The notes beneath the pieces were generated by a model, which saw only the letters and a program-made list of their open reading frames with translations, did no database searches and was not told the origin of the DNA. Below are positions 43,399-52,744 of a DNA stretch of 64,000 nt, in pieces (position 1 is the stretch's first letter; the number at the start of each line of letters is the position of its first letter). The DNA lies in contig NZ_JACWZY010000036.1 of the NCBI RefSeq assembly GCF_014699005.1, positions 1 through 64,000 of the forward strand. Reading direction: 5' to 3'. A program made the translations under genes and the position numbers. The DNA is from Spirosoma profusum (GTDB lineage Bacteria > Bacteroidota > Bacteroidia > Cytophagales > Spirosomataceae).

Positions 43399-44685
43399 TC
43401 AGGCAATAACCGCTTGCCGATGGATGATGGCTTCACGGTCCGGACTGGTCGAAATAAAGTTAATAGGGAGGCCGAGTGTATCTTCCAGAAAATAGACGTA
43501 GTCAGCCAGTTCACTTGGTACGTCGGTAAACGACCGGATGTTGGTCAAGTCGGATTTCCAGCCTTTGAACGACTTATAAATGGGCGTTACGTCGGTGTCG
43601 CAAAGATCATACGGCAATTGCTCAGTGATCGTACCGTCGGGCAGTTGGTAATGGGTACAAATGTTGATTTCGTCGAATATATTCAGTACGTCTACTTTCA
43701 TCATGACCAATTGCGTTACACCGTTAATCATGATAGCGTATTTCAGTGCGGGCAAATCAAGCCAACCGCACCGACGTGGACGCCCGGTAGTAGCCCCAAA
43801 TTCACGGCCTTCCTGACGCATACGTTCACCGGTCTCATCATTGAGTTCGGTAGGGAAGGGGCCGCTACCCACCCGAGTACAATACGCTTTGAAAATGCCA
43901 AACACTTCCCCAATCTGCTTGGGTGCTACGCCTAAACCCGTGCAGGCACCTGCTGTCATGGTGTTGGAGGACGTAACGAAGGGATACGAACCGAAATCAA
44001 TGTCGAGTAGAGAACCCTGAGCACCCTCGGCCAAAATCTTTTTGTTGTCAGTCAGTGCGCCGTTTATGACATATTCAGTGTCAGTCAGTTCGAATTGCTT
44101 CATGAATTCAATTGCGTCGAAGAACTCAGTCTCCAACTGTGGCAATACCGACGCAAAATCGAACTGATTGTGCTCAAGAATCGTCTTGTGCGTTTTTAAA
44201 AGCTGGCCGTATTTCTCGCGGAAGTTGGGCGACAATACGTCACCAACCCGCAATCCCTGCCGGGCTACTTTGTCCTGATACGCTGGACCAATACCACGTA
44301 GCGTCGATCCGATTTTCGATGCGCCTTTGGCCTGCTCGTAAGCAGCATCCAGCAGTCGGTGCGTTGGAATGATAATCGATGCCTTGCGTGAAATCTGTAA
44401 ATTCTTTGTGAGAGGCAGGTTGAACTTTGCCAGACCGTCGATTTCCTTTTTGAACACGATGGGGTCCAGCACGACGCCGTTACCAATAATATTCTGAATG
44501 TCGTCGCGGAAAATGCCGGACGGAATCTGATGTAGCACGTGTTTTAAGCCGTTGAATTCGAGCGTGTGCCCGGCGTTGGGTCCACCCTGAAATCGGGCAA
44601 CAACCTGATACTGTGGCGCTAATACGTCCACAATTTTACCTTTTCCTTCGTCGCCCCACTGGAGCCCTAATAAAACATCAATCAT
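43399..44685 (-). CDS. purA: Adenylosuccinate synthase
   Basis: 428 residues, the normal length. PurA joins IMP and aspartate with GTP to make adenylosuccinate, the first step of AMP synthesis. Family signatures: N-terminal GTP loop VLLGLQWGDEGKGKIVD, NAGHTLEFNGLKHVLHQIPSG, GIGPAYQDKVARQGLRV, EGAQGSLLDIDFGSYPFVTSSNT, and TTGRPRRCGWLDLPALKYA. Intact, starting at the ATG at 44685. Same strand as the Fur-family gene, separated from it by a terminator. Confidence 0.97.
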   Translation of the reverse strand: MIDVLLGLQWGDEGKGKIVDVLAPQYQVVARFQGGPNAGHTLEFNGLKHVLHQIPSGIFRDDIQNIIGNGVVLDPIVFKKEIDGLAKFNLPLTKNLQISRKASIIIPTHRLLDAAYEQAKGASKIGSTLRGIGPAYQDKVARQGLRVGDVLSPNFREKYGQLLKTHKTILEHNQFDFASVLPQLETEFFDAIEFMKQFELTDTEYVINGALTDNKKILAEGAQGSLLDIDFGSYPFVTSSNTMTAGACTGLGVAPKQIGEVFGIFKAYCTRVGSGPFPTELNDETGERMRQEGREFGATTGRPRRCGWLDLPALKYAIMINGVTQLVMMKVDVLNIFDEINICTHYQLPDGTITEQLPYDLCDTDVTPIYKSFKGWKSDLTNIRSFTDVPSELADYVYFLEDTLGLPINFISTSPDREAIIHRQAVIA

Positions 44686-44849
44686 TAGAAAAAAGAATTT
44701 GGAACGGCCTTATTAAGCAGTCCCATACAAAAAAAGTAGAATGACTCCGACTGTCGTCGGTACGTATCGTTATGCTTAAGGTCGTTGGCTGATGATGCGT
44801 TTTAAGTACAAATCAAGCGAGTTTTTGGGTTCGCTGGTCAATAAAATTA

Positions 44850-44897
44850 AAAAAAGGTAGCAGATTCCTGTTAATCAGGTAATCTACTACCTTTTTT
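44850..44897 (-). terminator. Terminator of the Fur-family gene
   Basis: AAAAAAGGTAGCAGATT-CCTG pairs with the segment ending at 44897 with one mismatch and one bulge. On the minus strand the stem is followed by a T-run. It ends the fur-like transcript, about 45 bases after its stop codon. Confidence 0.85.
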
Positions 44898-44939
44898 ACT
44901 ATGCTTCAGTATGACTAATACGTAACGTAGCACACTACG

Positions 44940-45446
44940 TTAATCTTCAACAGGTTCTGTCACTTCTACTTTTGTTGCAGCTAATTCGCGATTTTCGCAG
45001 AAATCGCGGGCGCAGGAGCCGTAGAAAATCAGTGAGTGGTGCAATACGTTGAATTTCAGCATATCACCAACCATATTCTGGATATTCTGCACGCGCGGAT
45101 CGCAGAATTCCATCACTTTGTGGCAGTCAGTGCAAATCAGGTGGTCATGTTGGCGGTATCCGTATGATTTTTCGTATTGAGCCAGATTTCGCCCAAACTG
45201 ATGTTTCGTCACCAAGTCACAATCGACCAATACGTCTAACGTATTATAGACTGTGGCCCGGCTCACCCGGTATTTTTTATTTTTCATAGAGATGTACAAC
45301 TCGTCGACGTCAAAATGGTCCTGACGATTATAAATCTCTTCGAGAATAGCAAAGCGTTCGGGTGTTTTTCGAAGACCTTTCCGTTCGAGGTACGCTCGAA
45401 AAATCATCTGGGCAGCCTCTAAATTCGTTTGTGTCGGCGCAGGCAT
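44940..45446 (-). CDS. Fur-family metalloregulator
   Basis: 168 residues. Winged-helix N-terminus (LRKTPERFAILEEIYNRQDHFDVDELY, YRVSRATVYNTLDVLVDCDLV) and the dimerisation/metal domain with HDHLICTDCHKVMEFCD and CARDFCENRE, the two structural zinc cysteine pairs. Whether it senses iron (Fur), peroxide (PerR) or zinc (Zur) cannot be told from sequence alone. A strong TAnnTTTG promoter precedes it, placing the 5' end about 20 bases upstream of ATG 45446. Confidence 0.92.
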   Translation of the reverse strand: MPAPTQTNLEAAQMIFRAYLERKGLRKTPERFAILEEIYNRQDHFDVDELYISMKNKKYRVSRATVYNTLDVLVDCDLVTKHQFGRNLAQYEKSYGYRQHDHLICTDCHKVMEFCDPRVQNIQNMVGDMLKFNVLHHSLIFYGSCARDFCENRELAATKVEVTEPVED

Positions 45447-45471
45447 ATCCGTTTCCGATTAGTTGACAATG

Positions 45472-45502
45472 CAAAGGTAAGTTTTGCAGTTGCAGGTTTC
45501 AA
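45472..45502 (-). promoter_or_regulatory. Consensus Bacteroidota promoter of the Fur-family gene
   Basis: On the minus strand a TTG (45502-45500) and TACCTTTG (45479-45472) are 20 nt apart, the ideal -33/-7 spacing for Bacteroidota. The predicted start of transcription near 45466 gives a 20-nt leader before the fur-like ATG. Confidence 0.7.
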
Positions 45503-45566
45503 GTACAGGCTCTTCCATACCGTGTAATATATATACAGTATAAATAAAAGAAACCATTGTCATTTT

Positions 45567-47837
45567 CTAGGAGTCGAATCGAACTACCTCAAAAACGCCT
45601 TTTACTTGTTCGAGTTTGTTCATCAGCGTATCGAGGTGAACCGTATCGTGGACGTATAGCTTAATATTTCCCTCAAAAATACCGTCTTTCGAATCGATTG
45701 CCACCGACCGCATGTTGATGTGTAATTCGTTGCTAATCACCCGTGTTACGTCGTTGATCAGGCCAACTCGGTCGGTACCAGTGATACGTAGCCCCGCCAG
45801 GAAGGCCAGTTCTTTTTGCGACGTCCATTTCGCTTTGATGATTCGGTTGCCATGGTTCGACATCAACTCAACGGCATTCGGACACGTAACACGGTGAATT
45901 TTAATGCCTTCATTAATCGTCACAAAACCAAATACGTCATCACCCGAAATCGGATTGCAACACTTGGACAGCGTATAGTCGATGCGGTCCATGTCTTCGC
46001 CAATGAGCAACATGTCGGCATCGGCTCGCTCACCGTGAATCTTTTTAAGCTCTTTAACAAACGCCTTGGCGTCGGGTATTGTATCGGTATTGAGTTTATT
46101 AGCGCGGTTTTCCTTCGCTTCTTTATCCGACTTGAATTTCTTCAGTTCGCCTACGTCAATATGACCTTTGCCTACGCGGTAAAAGAAATCGTCGGTGGTT
46201 TTCGACCCGAAATACGCCCGTAACTGGTTCAGGACTTCGTTGGTCATTTCCATACGTAGCAACCGCAACTTCTTGGCAACTGCTTCGCGACCGTCGGTAA
46301 CGTAGCGTTTGTTATCTTCCTTGATTAGATCCTTAATCTTGGTTTTTGCCTTCGAGGTTACCACAAACCGCAGCCAGTCTTCACTGGGTTTCTGCCGATT
46401 CGACGTAATGACTTCGACCTGATCGCCATTTTGCAGTACGTAACTCAAGGGCACCAACGTATTGTTGACCTTGGCAGCCATACAGCGGGCACCCACCTGC
46501 GTGTGAATGTCGAACGCAAAATCAAGTGCTGTGGCACCTCGTTGCAACACCTTTAGTTCACCTTTGGGCGTAAAAACAAATACTTCTTCGCTGTAGAGAT
46601 TGCTCCGAAAATCATCGACAAATTCAATGGCGGCCTTCTTATCACCATGCCCCGCCGACTCAATCATATCGCGTACCTGACTGATCCAGGCCTCAATGCC
46701 GGCACCCGCCTGCGTGTCGTTGCCTTTGTATTTCCAGTGAGCCGCATAGCCTTTTTCGGCAATTTCATTCATGCGCTCGGTACGTATCTGTACCTCCACC
46801 CACTGCCCCTGCTTGCTCATGACCGTCGTATGGAGCGATTCGTAACCATTAGCGCGTGGCGTACTAATCCAGTCCTTCAGACGGTCGGGGTTGGGTTTAT
46901 AATGGTCTGTAACGATGGAATAGGCTCGCCAGCAGGCAGCTTTCTCTTCTTCCTGCGCTACGTTGAGAATGATACGTACCGCGAACAAATCATAAATTTC
47001 TTCGAACGGTTTTTTCGATTTGCTCAGCTTGTTCCAGATGGAATAAATCGATTTTGGCCGGCCTCTAATCACGTATTTGATTTTGGTTTCGGCCATATCT
47101 TTTTCAATCGGTTCAATAAACCGACCGATGAATCGATCGCGGGCCAGCCGAGTTTCGCGAAGTTTTTTGGCGATATCCTTATAAGCTTCTGGTTCAACAT
47201 GTTTCAGGTACATGTCTTCCAGTTCCGACTTAATGGTGTATAAACCCAGCCGGTGAGCCAGCGGAGCGTAGATATAAATCGTTTCGGAGGCAATCTTCAA
47301 CTGCTTGTCGCGGGGCATGGAGTCCAACGTCCGCATGTTGTGAAGCCGGTCGGCCAGTTTAATGAGAATGACCCGTACATCGTCGGAGAGGGTCAGCAGC
47401 ATTTTTCGGAAATTCTCGGCCTGCTGCGAAGAGCCGTACTCAAAATAGCCCGAAATTTTGGTTAAACCATCGATAATGCGGGCTATTTTTGGGCCAAAAG
47501 CGCGATCAATGTCAGCAATGGTCGTTTCTGTATCTTCCACTACGTCGTGGAGGAGCGCGGCTACGATGCTGGTAGTGCCCAGGCCGATTTCTTCAACGGC
47601 AATCTGCGCCACAGCCAGTGGGTGGTATATATAAGGTTCACCAGACCGACGACGCATATTCTTATGCGCTTCGGCCGACATATTAAACGCTTTCTTGATC
47701 AGCTTCGCGTCGTCGCCTTTCAGCATGGGCTTCGCGGCACGTAGCAGGCGTCGATAACGTTTGAGAATTTCCTGTCGTTCCAGCTCCAGGTCAATAACGG
47801 GCTCCGGGTGGGGGCGACGGTCGATTGTATTCATCAT
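45567..47837 (-). CDS. spoT: Bifunctional (p)ppGpp synthetase/hydrolase (RelA/SpoT)
   Basis: 756 residues. Domain order of long RSH enzymes: HD hydrolase (HMRRRSGEPYIYHPLAVAQI, ALLHDVVEDTETTIADI), synthetase (RPKSIYSIWNKL, YDLFAVRIILN, ANGYESLHTTVMS, EVQIRTERMNEIAEKGYAAHWKYK), TGS (EVFVFTPKGELKVLQRGATALDFAFDIHTQVGARC), a helical/zinc-finger-like CC region (LSKCCNPISGDDVFGFVT) and a C-terminal ACT domain (GLINDVTRVISNELHINMRSVAID). Both HD and synthetase motifs are intact, so it should make and degrade (p)ppGpp, and is probably the main stringent-response enzyme. The first two codons are both ATG. Confidence 0.96.
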   Translation of the reverse strand: MMNTIDRRPHPEPVIDLELERQEILKRYRRLLRAAKPMLKGDDAKLIKKAFNMSAEAHKNMRRRSGEPYIYHPLAVAQIAVEEIGLGTTSIVAALLHDVVEDTETTIADIDRAFGPKIARIIDGLTKISGYFEYGSSQQAENFRKMLLTLSDDVRVILIKLADRLHNMRTLDSMPRDKQLKIASETIYIYAPLAHRLGLYTIKSELEDMYLKHVEPEAYKDIAKKLRETRLARDRFIGRFIEPIEKDMAETKIKYVIRGRPKSIYSIWNKLSKSKKPFEEIYDLFAVRIILNVAQEEEKAACWRAYSIVTDHYKPNPDRLKDWISTPRANGYESLHTTVMSKQGQWVEVQIRTERMNEIAEKGYAAHWKYKGNDTQAGAGIEAWISQVRDMIESAGHGDKKAAIEFVDDFRSNLYSEEVFVFTPKGELKVLQRGATALDFAFDIHTQVGARCMAAKVNNTLVPLSYVLQNGDQVEVITSNRQKPSEDWLRFVVTSKAKTKIKDLIKEDNKRYVTDGREAVAKKLRLLRMEMTNEVLNQLRAYFGSKTTDDFFYRVGKGHIDVGELKKFKSDKEAKENRANKLNTDTIPDAKAFVKELKKIHGERADADMLLIGEDMDRIDYTLSKCCNPISGDDVFGFVTINEGIKIHRVTCPNAVELMSNHGNRIIKAKWTSQKELAFLAGLRITGTDRVGLINDVTRVISNELHINMRSVAIDSKDGIFEGNIKLYVHDTVHLDTLMNKLEQVKGVFEVVRFDS

Positions 47838-47950
47838 GATGGCTTCGTTGCAGGGATTGGCATCGGTAGTACGCGTTCTACCAAGATAACAAAATATTCG
47901 CCGAAAAATGACCGGATATTATCTAAAAATAAAACCTTCGTGCGAATCAC

Positions 47951-47980
47951 TTGATGAGTTAAATTTTTTTCATACTTTTG
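47951..47980 (+). promoter_or_regulatory. Consensus promoter of tRNA-Leu(UAG)
   Basis: TTG at 47951-47953 and TACTTTTG at 47973-47980 are 19 nt apart, matching TTG-N19-21-TAnnTTTG. Start of transcription near 47986, leaving about 100 nt of 5' leader before the tRNA, which contains a repeated ACGGAGTTA. Confidence 0.8.
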
Positions 47981-48083
47981 CACTCCCAAACACGGAGTTA
48001 CTGAAGTACGGAGTTATAGGGTTTCTTTACAGGAACAACTTTACAACACTAGAACTCTAAACTTTACAACTCCAAAAGGCCAT

Positions 48084-48165
48084 GCGGGCGTGGCGAAATT
48101 GGTAGACGTGCCAGACTTAGGATCTGGTGCCGCAAGGCATGGGGGTTCGAGTCCCTCCGCCCGTA
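48084..48165 (+). tRNA. tRNA-Leu, anticodon UAG
   Basis: 82 nt. The acceptor stem GCGGGCG (48084-48090) pairs with CGCCCGT (48158-48164, one G-T pair), discriminator A48165. The anticodon stem is CCAGA/TCTGG with loop CTTAGGA, anticodon TAG (reads CUA and CUN). A long class II variable arm (TGCCGCAAGGCA) and the T-loop GGTTCGAGTCC are present. The CCA end is not encoded. Confidence 0.96.
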
Positions 48166-48171
48166 CTAAAG

Positions 48172-48261
48172 TTAAAAGCGAAAGAGTGAAAGAGCGAAAG
48201 AGCGTTTGTCTGTAAATGACTCACTCTTTTATTCTTTCACTCTTTCGCTCTTTCGTTTTAA
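48172..48261. repeat. Imperfect inverted repeat built of AAAGAGCGAAAG units
   Basis: The stretch between the tRNA and trigger factor folds into a long imperfect hairpin whose left arm is AAAGCGAAAGAGTGAAAG followed by another copy of the AGCGAAAG unit, and whose right arm is the near complement. The unit GAGCGAAAGA is shared with the alaA terminator (19626-19696). Confidence 0.6.
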
Positions 48262-48273
48262 ACCGACATACAC

Positions 48274-49635
48274 GTGGATATTACCTTAGAAAAAGCCAGC
48301 GATACCAATGCTTCGCTGAAAATTACACTGACCCCTGCCGACTATAAGCCGGAAGTTGATAAAAAGCTGAAAGATTATGGTAAGAAAGTTCAGCTGAAAG
48401 GTTTCCGGCCGGGCCACGTTCCTGCTTCGCTGGTTCAGAAAATGTACGGCAAAAGCATTCTGGTTGACGAAATCAACTCGATGCTCAGCAAAACGGTTAG
48501 CCAGTATATCCGTGACAATAAACTTCAGGTAGTAGGCGACCCGATTCCAGATCGCGAACAGGCCGAAGCTATTGACTGGGATAATCAGACTGATTTTGCC
48601 TTCAGTTATACCTTAGGACTGGCGTCGGAATTCGATATTGATTTCAGCGATCTGCCGAGCGTTACGCAATATGCTATTCAGGCGGGTGATGCCGAAGTGA
48701 ATTCGACAATTGCTGATCTACAGCAGCGTTTCCATACGCATGCGCACGGCGAAGAAGTTGGCGAAGGCGATACCATTTATGGGGAACTGAACCAAGTGAA
48801 CGTAGCGGAAGGAGAAACGGGTTTCTCAGCCAAAACTGCCCTGCCGATGAACAAAATGGCGGAAGAGTCCAAAGGTCAGTTTGTTGGTAAGAAAAAAGGA
48901 GATGCCGTTACGTTCGTACTGGAGCAAGCTTTCCCTGATGAGAAAGCACGCGCCAATGCTACTGGCGTTAAAGCCGAAGAAGCCGCTGACCTGACTGGTG
49001 AATTCACCTTTTCCATCGACGATATTACCCGCCATGAACCCGCTGAACTGAATCAGGAGTTTTTCGACAAAGTGCTGGGTGTTGGTGCGGTTGAAGATGA
49101 AGAACAGTTCCGGGCGAAAGTGGTCGAAGTTATTCAGAGTAACTACGCTCGTGAGTCGGCTCAACTGCTACGTTTAGATATTGAGAAAACGCTGCTCGAA
49201 AATACACCTATTCTGCTTCCAGACGAGTTTTTGAAAAACTGGTTGCTGGAAGTAAACGAAGGTAAATTCACTCCTGAGCAGGTTGATGAACAGTATGATG
49301 ACTTCGCGAAGTCGGTGAAACTGCAACTCATCAAAAACAAGATTGCCGATAAAGCAGACATAAAGGTTGAGTTTGAGGAAGTCTTGAACGTAACGCGGGC
49401 GATGGTACGCGATCAGTTTGGTTTTGCCAATACCGACGATGAGGAAATGAACAAAACCATCGACCGGATTGCTCGTAACTACCTGATGGATGAGAAAAAT
49501 AACGGTCAGAACTACACTAGTACGTTCAACCAGGTTTATGACGATAAAATCATCGAATACGCTAAAACGCAGCTGACAACAGTTTCGCAGGACGTAACGG
49601 TCGATGAGTTTAAAGCGCTGGTTGAGAACCGGTAA
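48274..49635 (+). CDS. tig: Trigger factor
   Basis: 453 residues from a GTG start at 48274 (MDITLEKASDTNASLKITL). Trigger factor is the ribosome-bound chaperone and prolyl isomerase. The ribosome-binding signature is GFRPGHVPASLVQKMYGKS (about residues 43-61). The central domain corresponds to the PPIase region (IYGELNQVNVAEGETGFSAK) and the C-terminal helical domain follows, with FDKVLGVGAVEDEEQFRAKVVEVI. It follows tRNA-Leu and the long inverted repeat, and ends at a 27-bp convergent hairpin. Confidence 0.95.
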   Translation: MDITLEKASDTNASLKITLTPADYKPEVDKKLKDYGKKVQLKGFRPGHVPASLVQKMYGKSILVDEINSMLSKTVSQYIRDNKLQVVGDPIPDREQAEAIDWDNQTDFAFSYTLGLASEFDIDFSDLPSVTQYAIQAGDAEVNSTIADLQQRFHTHAHGEEVGEGDTIYGELNQVNVAEGETGFSAKTALPMNKMAEESKGQFVGKKKGDAVTFVLEQAFPDEKARANATGVKAEEAADLTGEFTFSIDDITRHEPAELNQEFFDKVLGVGAVEDEEQFRAKVVEVIQSNYARESAQLLRLDIEKTLLENTPILLPDEFLKNWLLEVNEGKFTPEQVDEQYDDFAKSVKLQLIKNKIADKADIKVEFEEVLNVTRAMVRDQFGFANTDDEEMNKTIDRIARNYLMDEKNNGQNYTSTFNQVYDDKIIEYAKTQLTTVSQDVTVDEFKALVENR

Positions 49636-49643
49636 GAATTGAC

Positions 49644-49712
49644 CGATACGTTTATAAAGCAGAAGGGCAGTTAACATTACGTTAGCTGCCCTTCTGCTTT
49701 ATAAACGTATCG
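49644..49712. terminator. Bidirectional terminator, 27-bp perfect stem
   Basis: Arms 49644-49670 and 49686-49712 pair perfectly over 27 bp (extendable to 32 with one G-U pair), between convergent tig and the lipoprotein gene. Loop sequences include TACGT and its complement in the outer stem. Confidence 0.85.
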
Positions 49713-49714
49713 AA

Positions 49715-50731
49715 TTACTGATACTGAATATACATCGGCTTTGGCGTCAGCGCGAGTACTTCTTCAGGTGTCATAATACGTGATCCGGGTTTGCGGAAAT
49801 CGTTTTTGTAGAACAGCTTAAAGCCCGTATACTGAACCGGTTCTTTCTGGATATAATCGTGGTACGAATCTTTTTTGAGTACCGGAGGGCCCCATCCGTC
49901 CATGTCCATCACGATCTGTACGTTCGGGTTGAGCTTAATATTTTTATAATTTTTAATCATGCCCTGCGTGAATCGGTGTACGACCAGCACTTTAGGCGGT
50001 ACATTATTCTCTTTCACAACTTTGCTTAGGAACTGAACAGCCTGGTTCACATCGGCGGCATCGTAAGAGCCAATTTTAGTACCCGGTTTGTGACCCGTTA
50101 CCATCGAAAATTCGGGGTCAATTCCCAGATGAACGAACGGTAATTTCAGGTATTTTTCCAGGTATTTCATCTCTCCGCCAAGGTCGGCGTGGCCCCGCTG
50201 AATGTCGAGAAACACAATAGCTTTGTGTTCATTACCCCATTTGATGACTTTCTTGATGGTTTTGTCCGACATCCGAAGTCGATAACCACCATCTTTACCC
50301 GGTGCCCCTTGTGCCGAAATAGCAACCAGGTGAAGCGCGGGCTGAATAGGTGTAGCTGGGTCTGCTTTCTGCCAGTTGCTGATTTCCTTATCCAGTCGCT
50401 GAAGCATTTCTTCTTTCGGATATTCGCCCAAAGCGCCCATTTTTTTCGAATGAGGATTGCCGTAATAAGCAAAAATTCGCTTGCCTGGAAGGATAGCCCC
50501 TTCAGGTGCATAGGTCAGAGAATCAAGCGTTGAATCGCCGGTGCTGACACTACGTGTCGAGCCAACGGGTGTAGCTGAGGCTGTTTCGGTGGAGTCGGTA
50601 GCTGAACTGGATTTAGCAGAAGCTTCGGTGGTGGGCTTGCTGGTCTTAGAAGAATCGTCTTTCGACTGAGAGGAGCAACTTGTTACGTGACAAAGAGCCA
50701 GCAGAGATAATGCGGCCAGGGTAAAGCGCAT
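49715..50731 (-). CDS. Lipoprotein with predicted TIM-barrel-like domain, function unknown
   Basis: 338 residues. Lipobox SLLALCHVTSC-SSQ at the start, then a 60-residue Ser/Thr/Lys-rich linker. The folded part (from about residue 80) reads GKRIFAYYGNP, IQPALHLVAISAQGAPG, VIKWGNEHKAIVFLDIQRG, LPFVHLGIDPEFSM, VLVVHRFTQGMIKNY and IVMDMDGWGPPV. The beta-alternating hydrophobics with acidic residues at strand ends (FLDIQRG, GIDPEFS, MDMDGWG) suggest a TIM-barrel hydrolase fold, but I recognise no family. Probably in the outer membrane facing the periplasm or surface. Confidence 0.7.
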   Translation of the reverse strand: MRFTLAALSLLALCHVTSCSSQSKDDSSKTSKPTTEASAKSSSATDSTETASATPVGSTRSVSTGDSTLDSLTYAPEGAILPGKRIFAYYGNPHSKKMGALGEYPKEEMLQRLDKEISNWQKADPATPIQPALHLVAISAQGAPGKDGGYRLRMSDKTIKKVIKWGNEHKAIVFLDIQRGHADLGGEMKYLEKYLKLPFVHLGIDPEFSMVTGHKPGTKIGSYDAADVNQAVQFLSKVVKENNVPPKVLVVHRFTQGMIKNYKNIKLNPNVQIVMDMDGWGPPVLKKDSYHDYIQKEPVQYTGFKLFYKNDFRKPGSRIMTPEEVLALTPKPMYIQYQ

Positions 50732-50848
50732 ACTATGATAGAATAGATTTGACTAAAAAGACTACAAATAAAAGACTACAAAAAAAGGGCCAACCTCCGC
50801 CAGGAGTGTTAACCCAACAATGCAAGTATAAATGGTTATCATAACATT

Positions 50849-51469
50849 TCAAAGTACAAATTCCCCTAAACCCTGCCGAACAACGGTGAACGTATCGTCC
50901 GTAGCGTCGATAATGGTCGAAGGAACGTTGCCACCGTAGCCTCCATCAATTACAATGTCGACCTGGTGTTGAAACTTTTCGAAAATTAATTCCGGATCAG
51001 TTGAGTATTCGATGATTTCATCTTCATCGCGAATCGACGTAGTGATAATCGGGTGGCCAAGCTCGTGCACCAGTTGCCGGGGAATATCGTTGTCGGGTAC
51101 CCGGATACCAACCGTTTTTTTATTGGTATTCAGGAGTTTCGGTACGCTGTTAGTAGCCTGAAGGATAAACGTATAAGGCCCTGGAAGCAAACTTTTCATG
51201 AGCTTAAACGCCTGATTACTAACCCGTGCATAGTCGGCAATGTGACTCAGGTCGTAGCAGATAAACGAGAAATCGTTTTTCGTCGGTTTAATGCCTTTAA
51301 TACGTGCCACTCGTTCAACAGATCGGGCATTATGGATATCGCAACCCATCCCGTAAATGGTATCGGTAGGATAAATGACTACCGCGCCATCGCGTAGGGC
51401 ACTTACTACGTACTCAATCCGGCGTAGATCAGGATTTTTCGGATATAATTTTATGAATTCGGCTCCCAT
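50849..51469 (-). CDS. L-threonylcarbamoyladenylate synthase (Sua5/YciO/YrdC)
   Basis: 206 residues. Makes threonylcarbamoyl-AMP from threonine, bicarbonate and ATP for the tRNA t6A37 modification. YrdC-domain features: VVSALRDGAVVIYPTDTIYGMGCDI, RIKGIKPTKNDFSFICYDL, LLPGPYTFILQATN and VGIRVPDNDI. The C-terminal Sua5 domain is absent, so it is the short TsaC/YciO type. YciO paralogues are weaker enzymes, so a tsaC name is not given. The ATG at 51469 fits the family. Confidence 0.88.
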   Translation of the reverse strand: MGAEFIKLYPKNPDLRRIEYVVSALRDGAVVIYPTDTIYGMGCDIHNARSVERVARIKGIKPTKNDFSFICYDLSHIADYARVSNQAFKLMKSLLPGPYTFILQATNSVPKLLNTNKKTVGIRVPDNDIPRQLVHELGHPIITTSIRDEDEIIEYSTDPELIFEKFQHQVDIVIDGGYGGNVPSTIIDATDDTFTVVRQGLGEFVL

Positions 51470-51545
51470 AGAATTGAAACGCAGACGGTCCGTTGTGGTG
51501 AAGAAACCCGCTATTAATTTACTATCAACTAAACCCGATTTATTT

Positions 51546-52586
51546 TCAAAAGGTTGAGGCAGGGCTTCTCCTTTGCCTTAGAAAAAACCGGTAAAGTGAA
51601 TTGACAGGAACACGTAACTGACCTAACAACAGAACGAGATAAGTTAACAGATCAGGCCGTTCGATACGTTGAAGGAGTTCTCCAAATCGCTCAACTAACT
51701 CGAACTGTTCTGTATAAAATGCTTTTCGAATAAACTGGCTTAGGCGACTGGTCAGGGCGGCAAATTCATCGGGCGTTTGGCAAAGCCCGTAAGCTTTCTG
51801 GCAAACTACCAACGTCGATTCCAGCAATTTGTTATCGGTATAACTTACCTGCGCCGATAAAGAGGTCGGTAAGCGTCGCTTGAGCGTCAACACCTCATCG
51901 AGGTAGGCATATTGATACGTCCGGGCGGAACGTACCCAGAAATCGAAGTCTTCATAAGCGAGTGATTCATCGTAACCGCCCAACTGATTCAGTACGTCCC
52001 GACGCATGAGCATAGTAGGTGTGCAGATGAAATACGTCTCCAGGATATTTTTGAAAACATTCCCCGAAGGTATCCGGGCTCGCGCCTGCCCATGTGCATT
52101 AATAGGATAGTGTAAACCAATAGCACTGCCTAACGAATCAATATACGTAGCGTTGGAAAAGACAACAGCATACGTATCAGAAAGCATTTCAAATTGGGCC
52201 ACCTGTTTTTCCAGACGCGTCGGAAGTAGTACGTCATCCGCCGATAAGTCAACAACGTAACGACCCTTAGCCAATGACAGCCCCAAGTTAAAGGCGCGGT
52301 TTAAACCCAAATTTTGAGGATTCTGAATAAATCGTGCGGTCGGATGACGAGTTATGAAATTAATAATCTGGTCAACAGAATGATCGCTGCTGTCATTGTC
52401 GATGATGATTAACTCAACGTAGGGATAAGTTTGATCAACGACTGATTGCAGCGCCTTTTCAACATAGGCTTCATGGTTGAAACATGTGCAAATGACTGTT
52501 ACCCAGGTAACAGCGTCAGTTGGATGGGATACCAAAGAAGAAATAGAATCGGTGACCAGAGGCATAGCAAGCAAGTTCGATGCCAA
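51546..52586 (-). CDS. Family 2 glycosyltransferase
   Basis: 346 residues, cytosolic GT-A fold. VICTCFNHEAYVEKALQSVVDQTYPYVELIIIDNDSSD, LNRAFNLGLSLAKGRYVVDLSADDVLLPTRLEKQVAQFE (the DxD-like SADD) and YDESLAYEDFDFWVRSARTY (ED acceptor-activating region) are typical. The first about 20 residues are non-conserved. The sugar and acceptor are unknown. It is the only glycosyltransferase here; no polysaccharide locus surrounds it. Confidence 0.87.
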   Translation of the reverse strand: MASNLLAMPLVTDSISSLVSHPTDAVTWVTVICTCFNHEAYVEKALQSVVDQTYPYVELIIIDNDSSDHSVDQIINFITRHPTARFIQNPQNLGLNRAFNLGLSLAKGRYVVDLSADDVLLPTRLEKQVAQFEMLSDTYAVVFSNATYIDSLGSAIGLHYPINAHGQARARIPSGNVFKNILETYFICTPTMLMRRDVLNQLGGYDESLAYEDFDFWVRSARTYQYAYLDEVLTLKRRLPTSLSAQVSYTDNKLLESTLVVCQKAYGLCQTPDEFAALTSRLSQFIRKAFYTEQFELVERFGELLQRIERPDLLTYLVLLLGQLRVPVNSLYRFFLRQRRSPASTF

Positions 52587-52718
52587 ATCATTTTATACCA
52601 ATAGGTTAGTTTTATTGGTGTTTCTTTGACACCTAAGGCAACTAAGGTTCAAACTTTATTTCTGCTTTTGTCTACAATTAGGGTAGTAGAACCGCAATTG
52701 AGAGGAGGTATGAAAAAA

Positions 52719-52734
52719 TTGGCACGTTTTTGGC
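52719..52734 (+). promoter_or_regulatory. Possible sigma-54-type promoter
   Basis: TTGGCACGTTTTTGGC matches the sigma-54 consensus TGGCACG-N4-TTGC with one mismatch and the correct GG-to-GC spacing of 12 bases. No protein-coding gene starts on this strand downstream. Confidence 0.3.
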
Positions 52735-52744
52735 GAACGATTGG

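Noticed and set aside
48172..48261. Repeated AAAGAGCGAAAG units looked at first like a small CRISPR array.
   Set aside because: Units are contiguous or nearly so without spacers of uniform length, they are part of a hairpin, and no cas genes are near.
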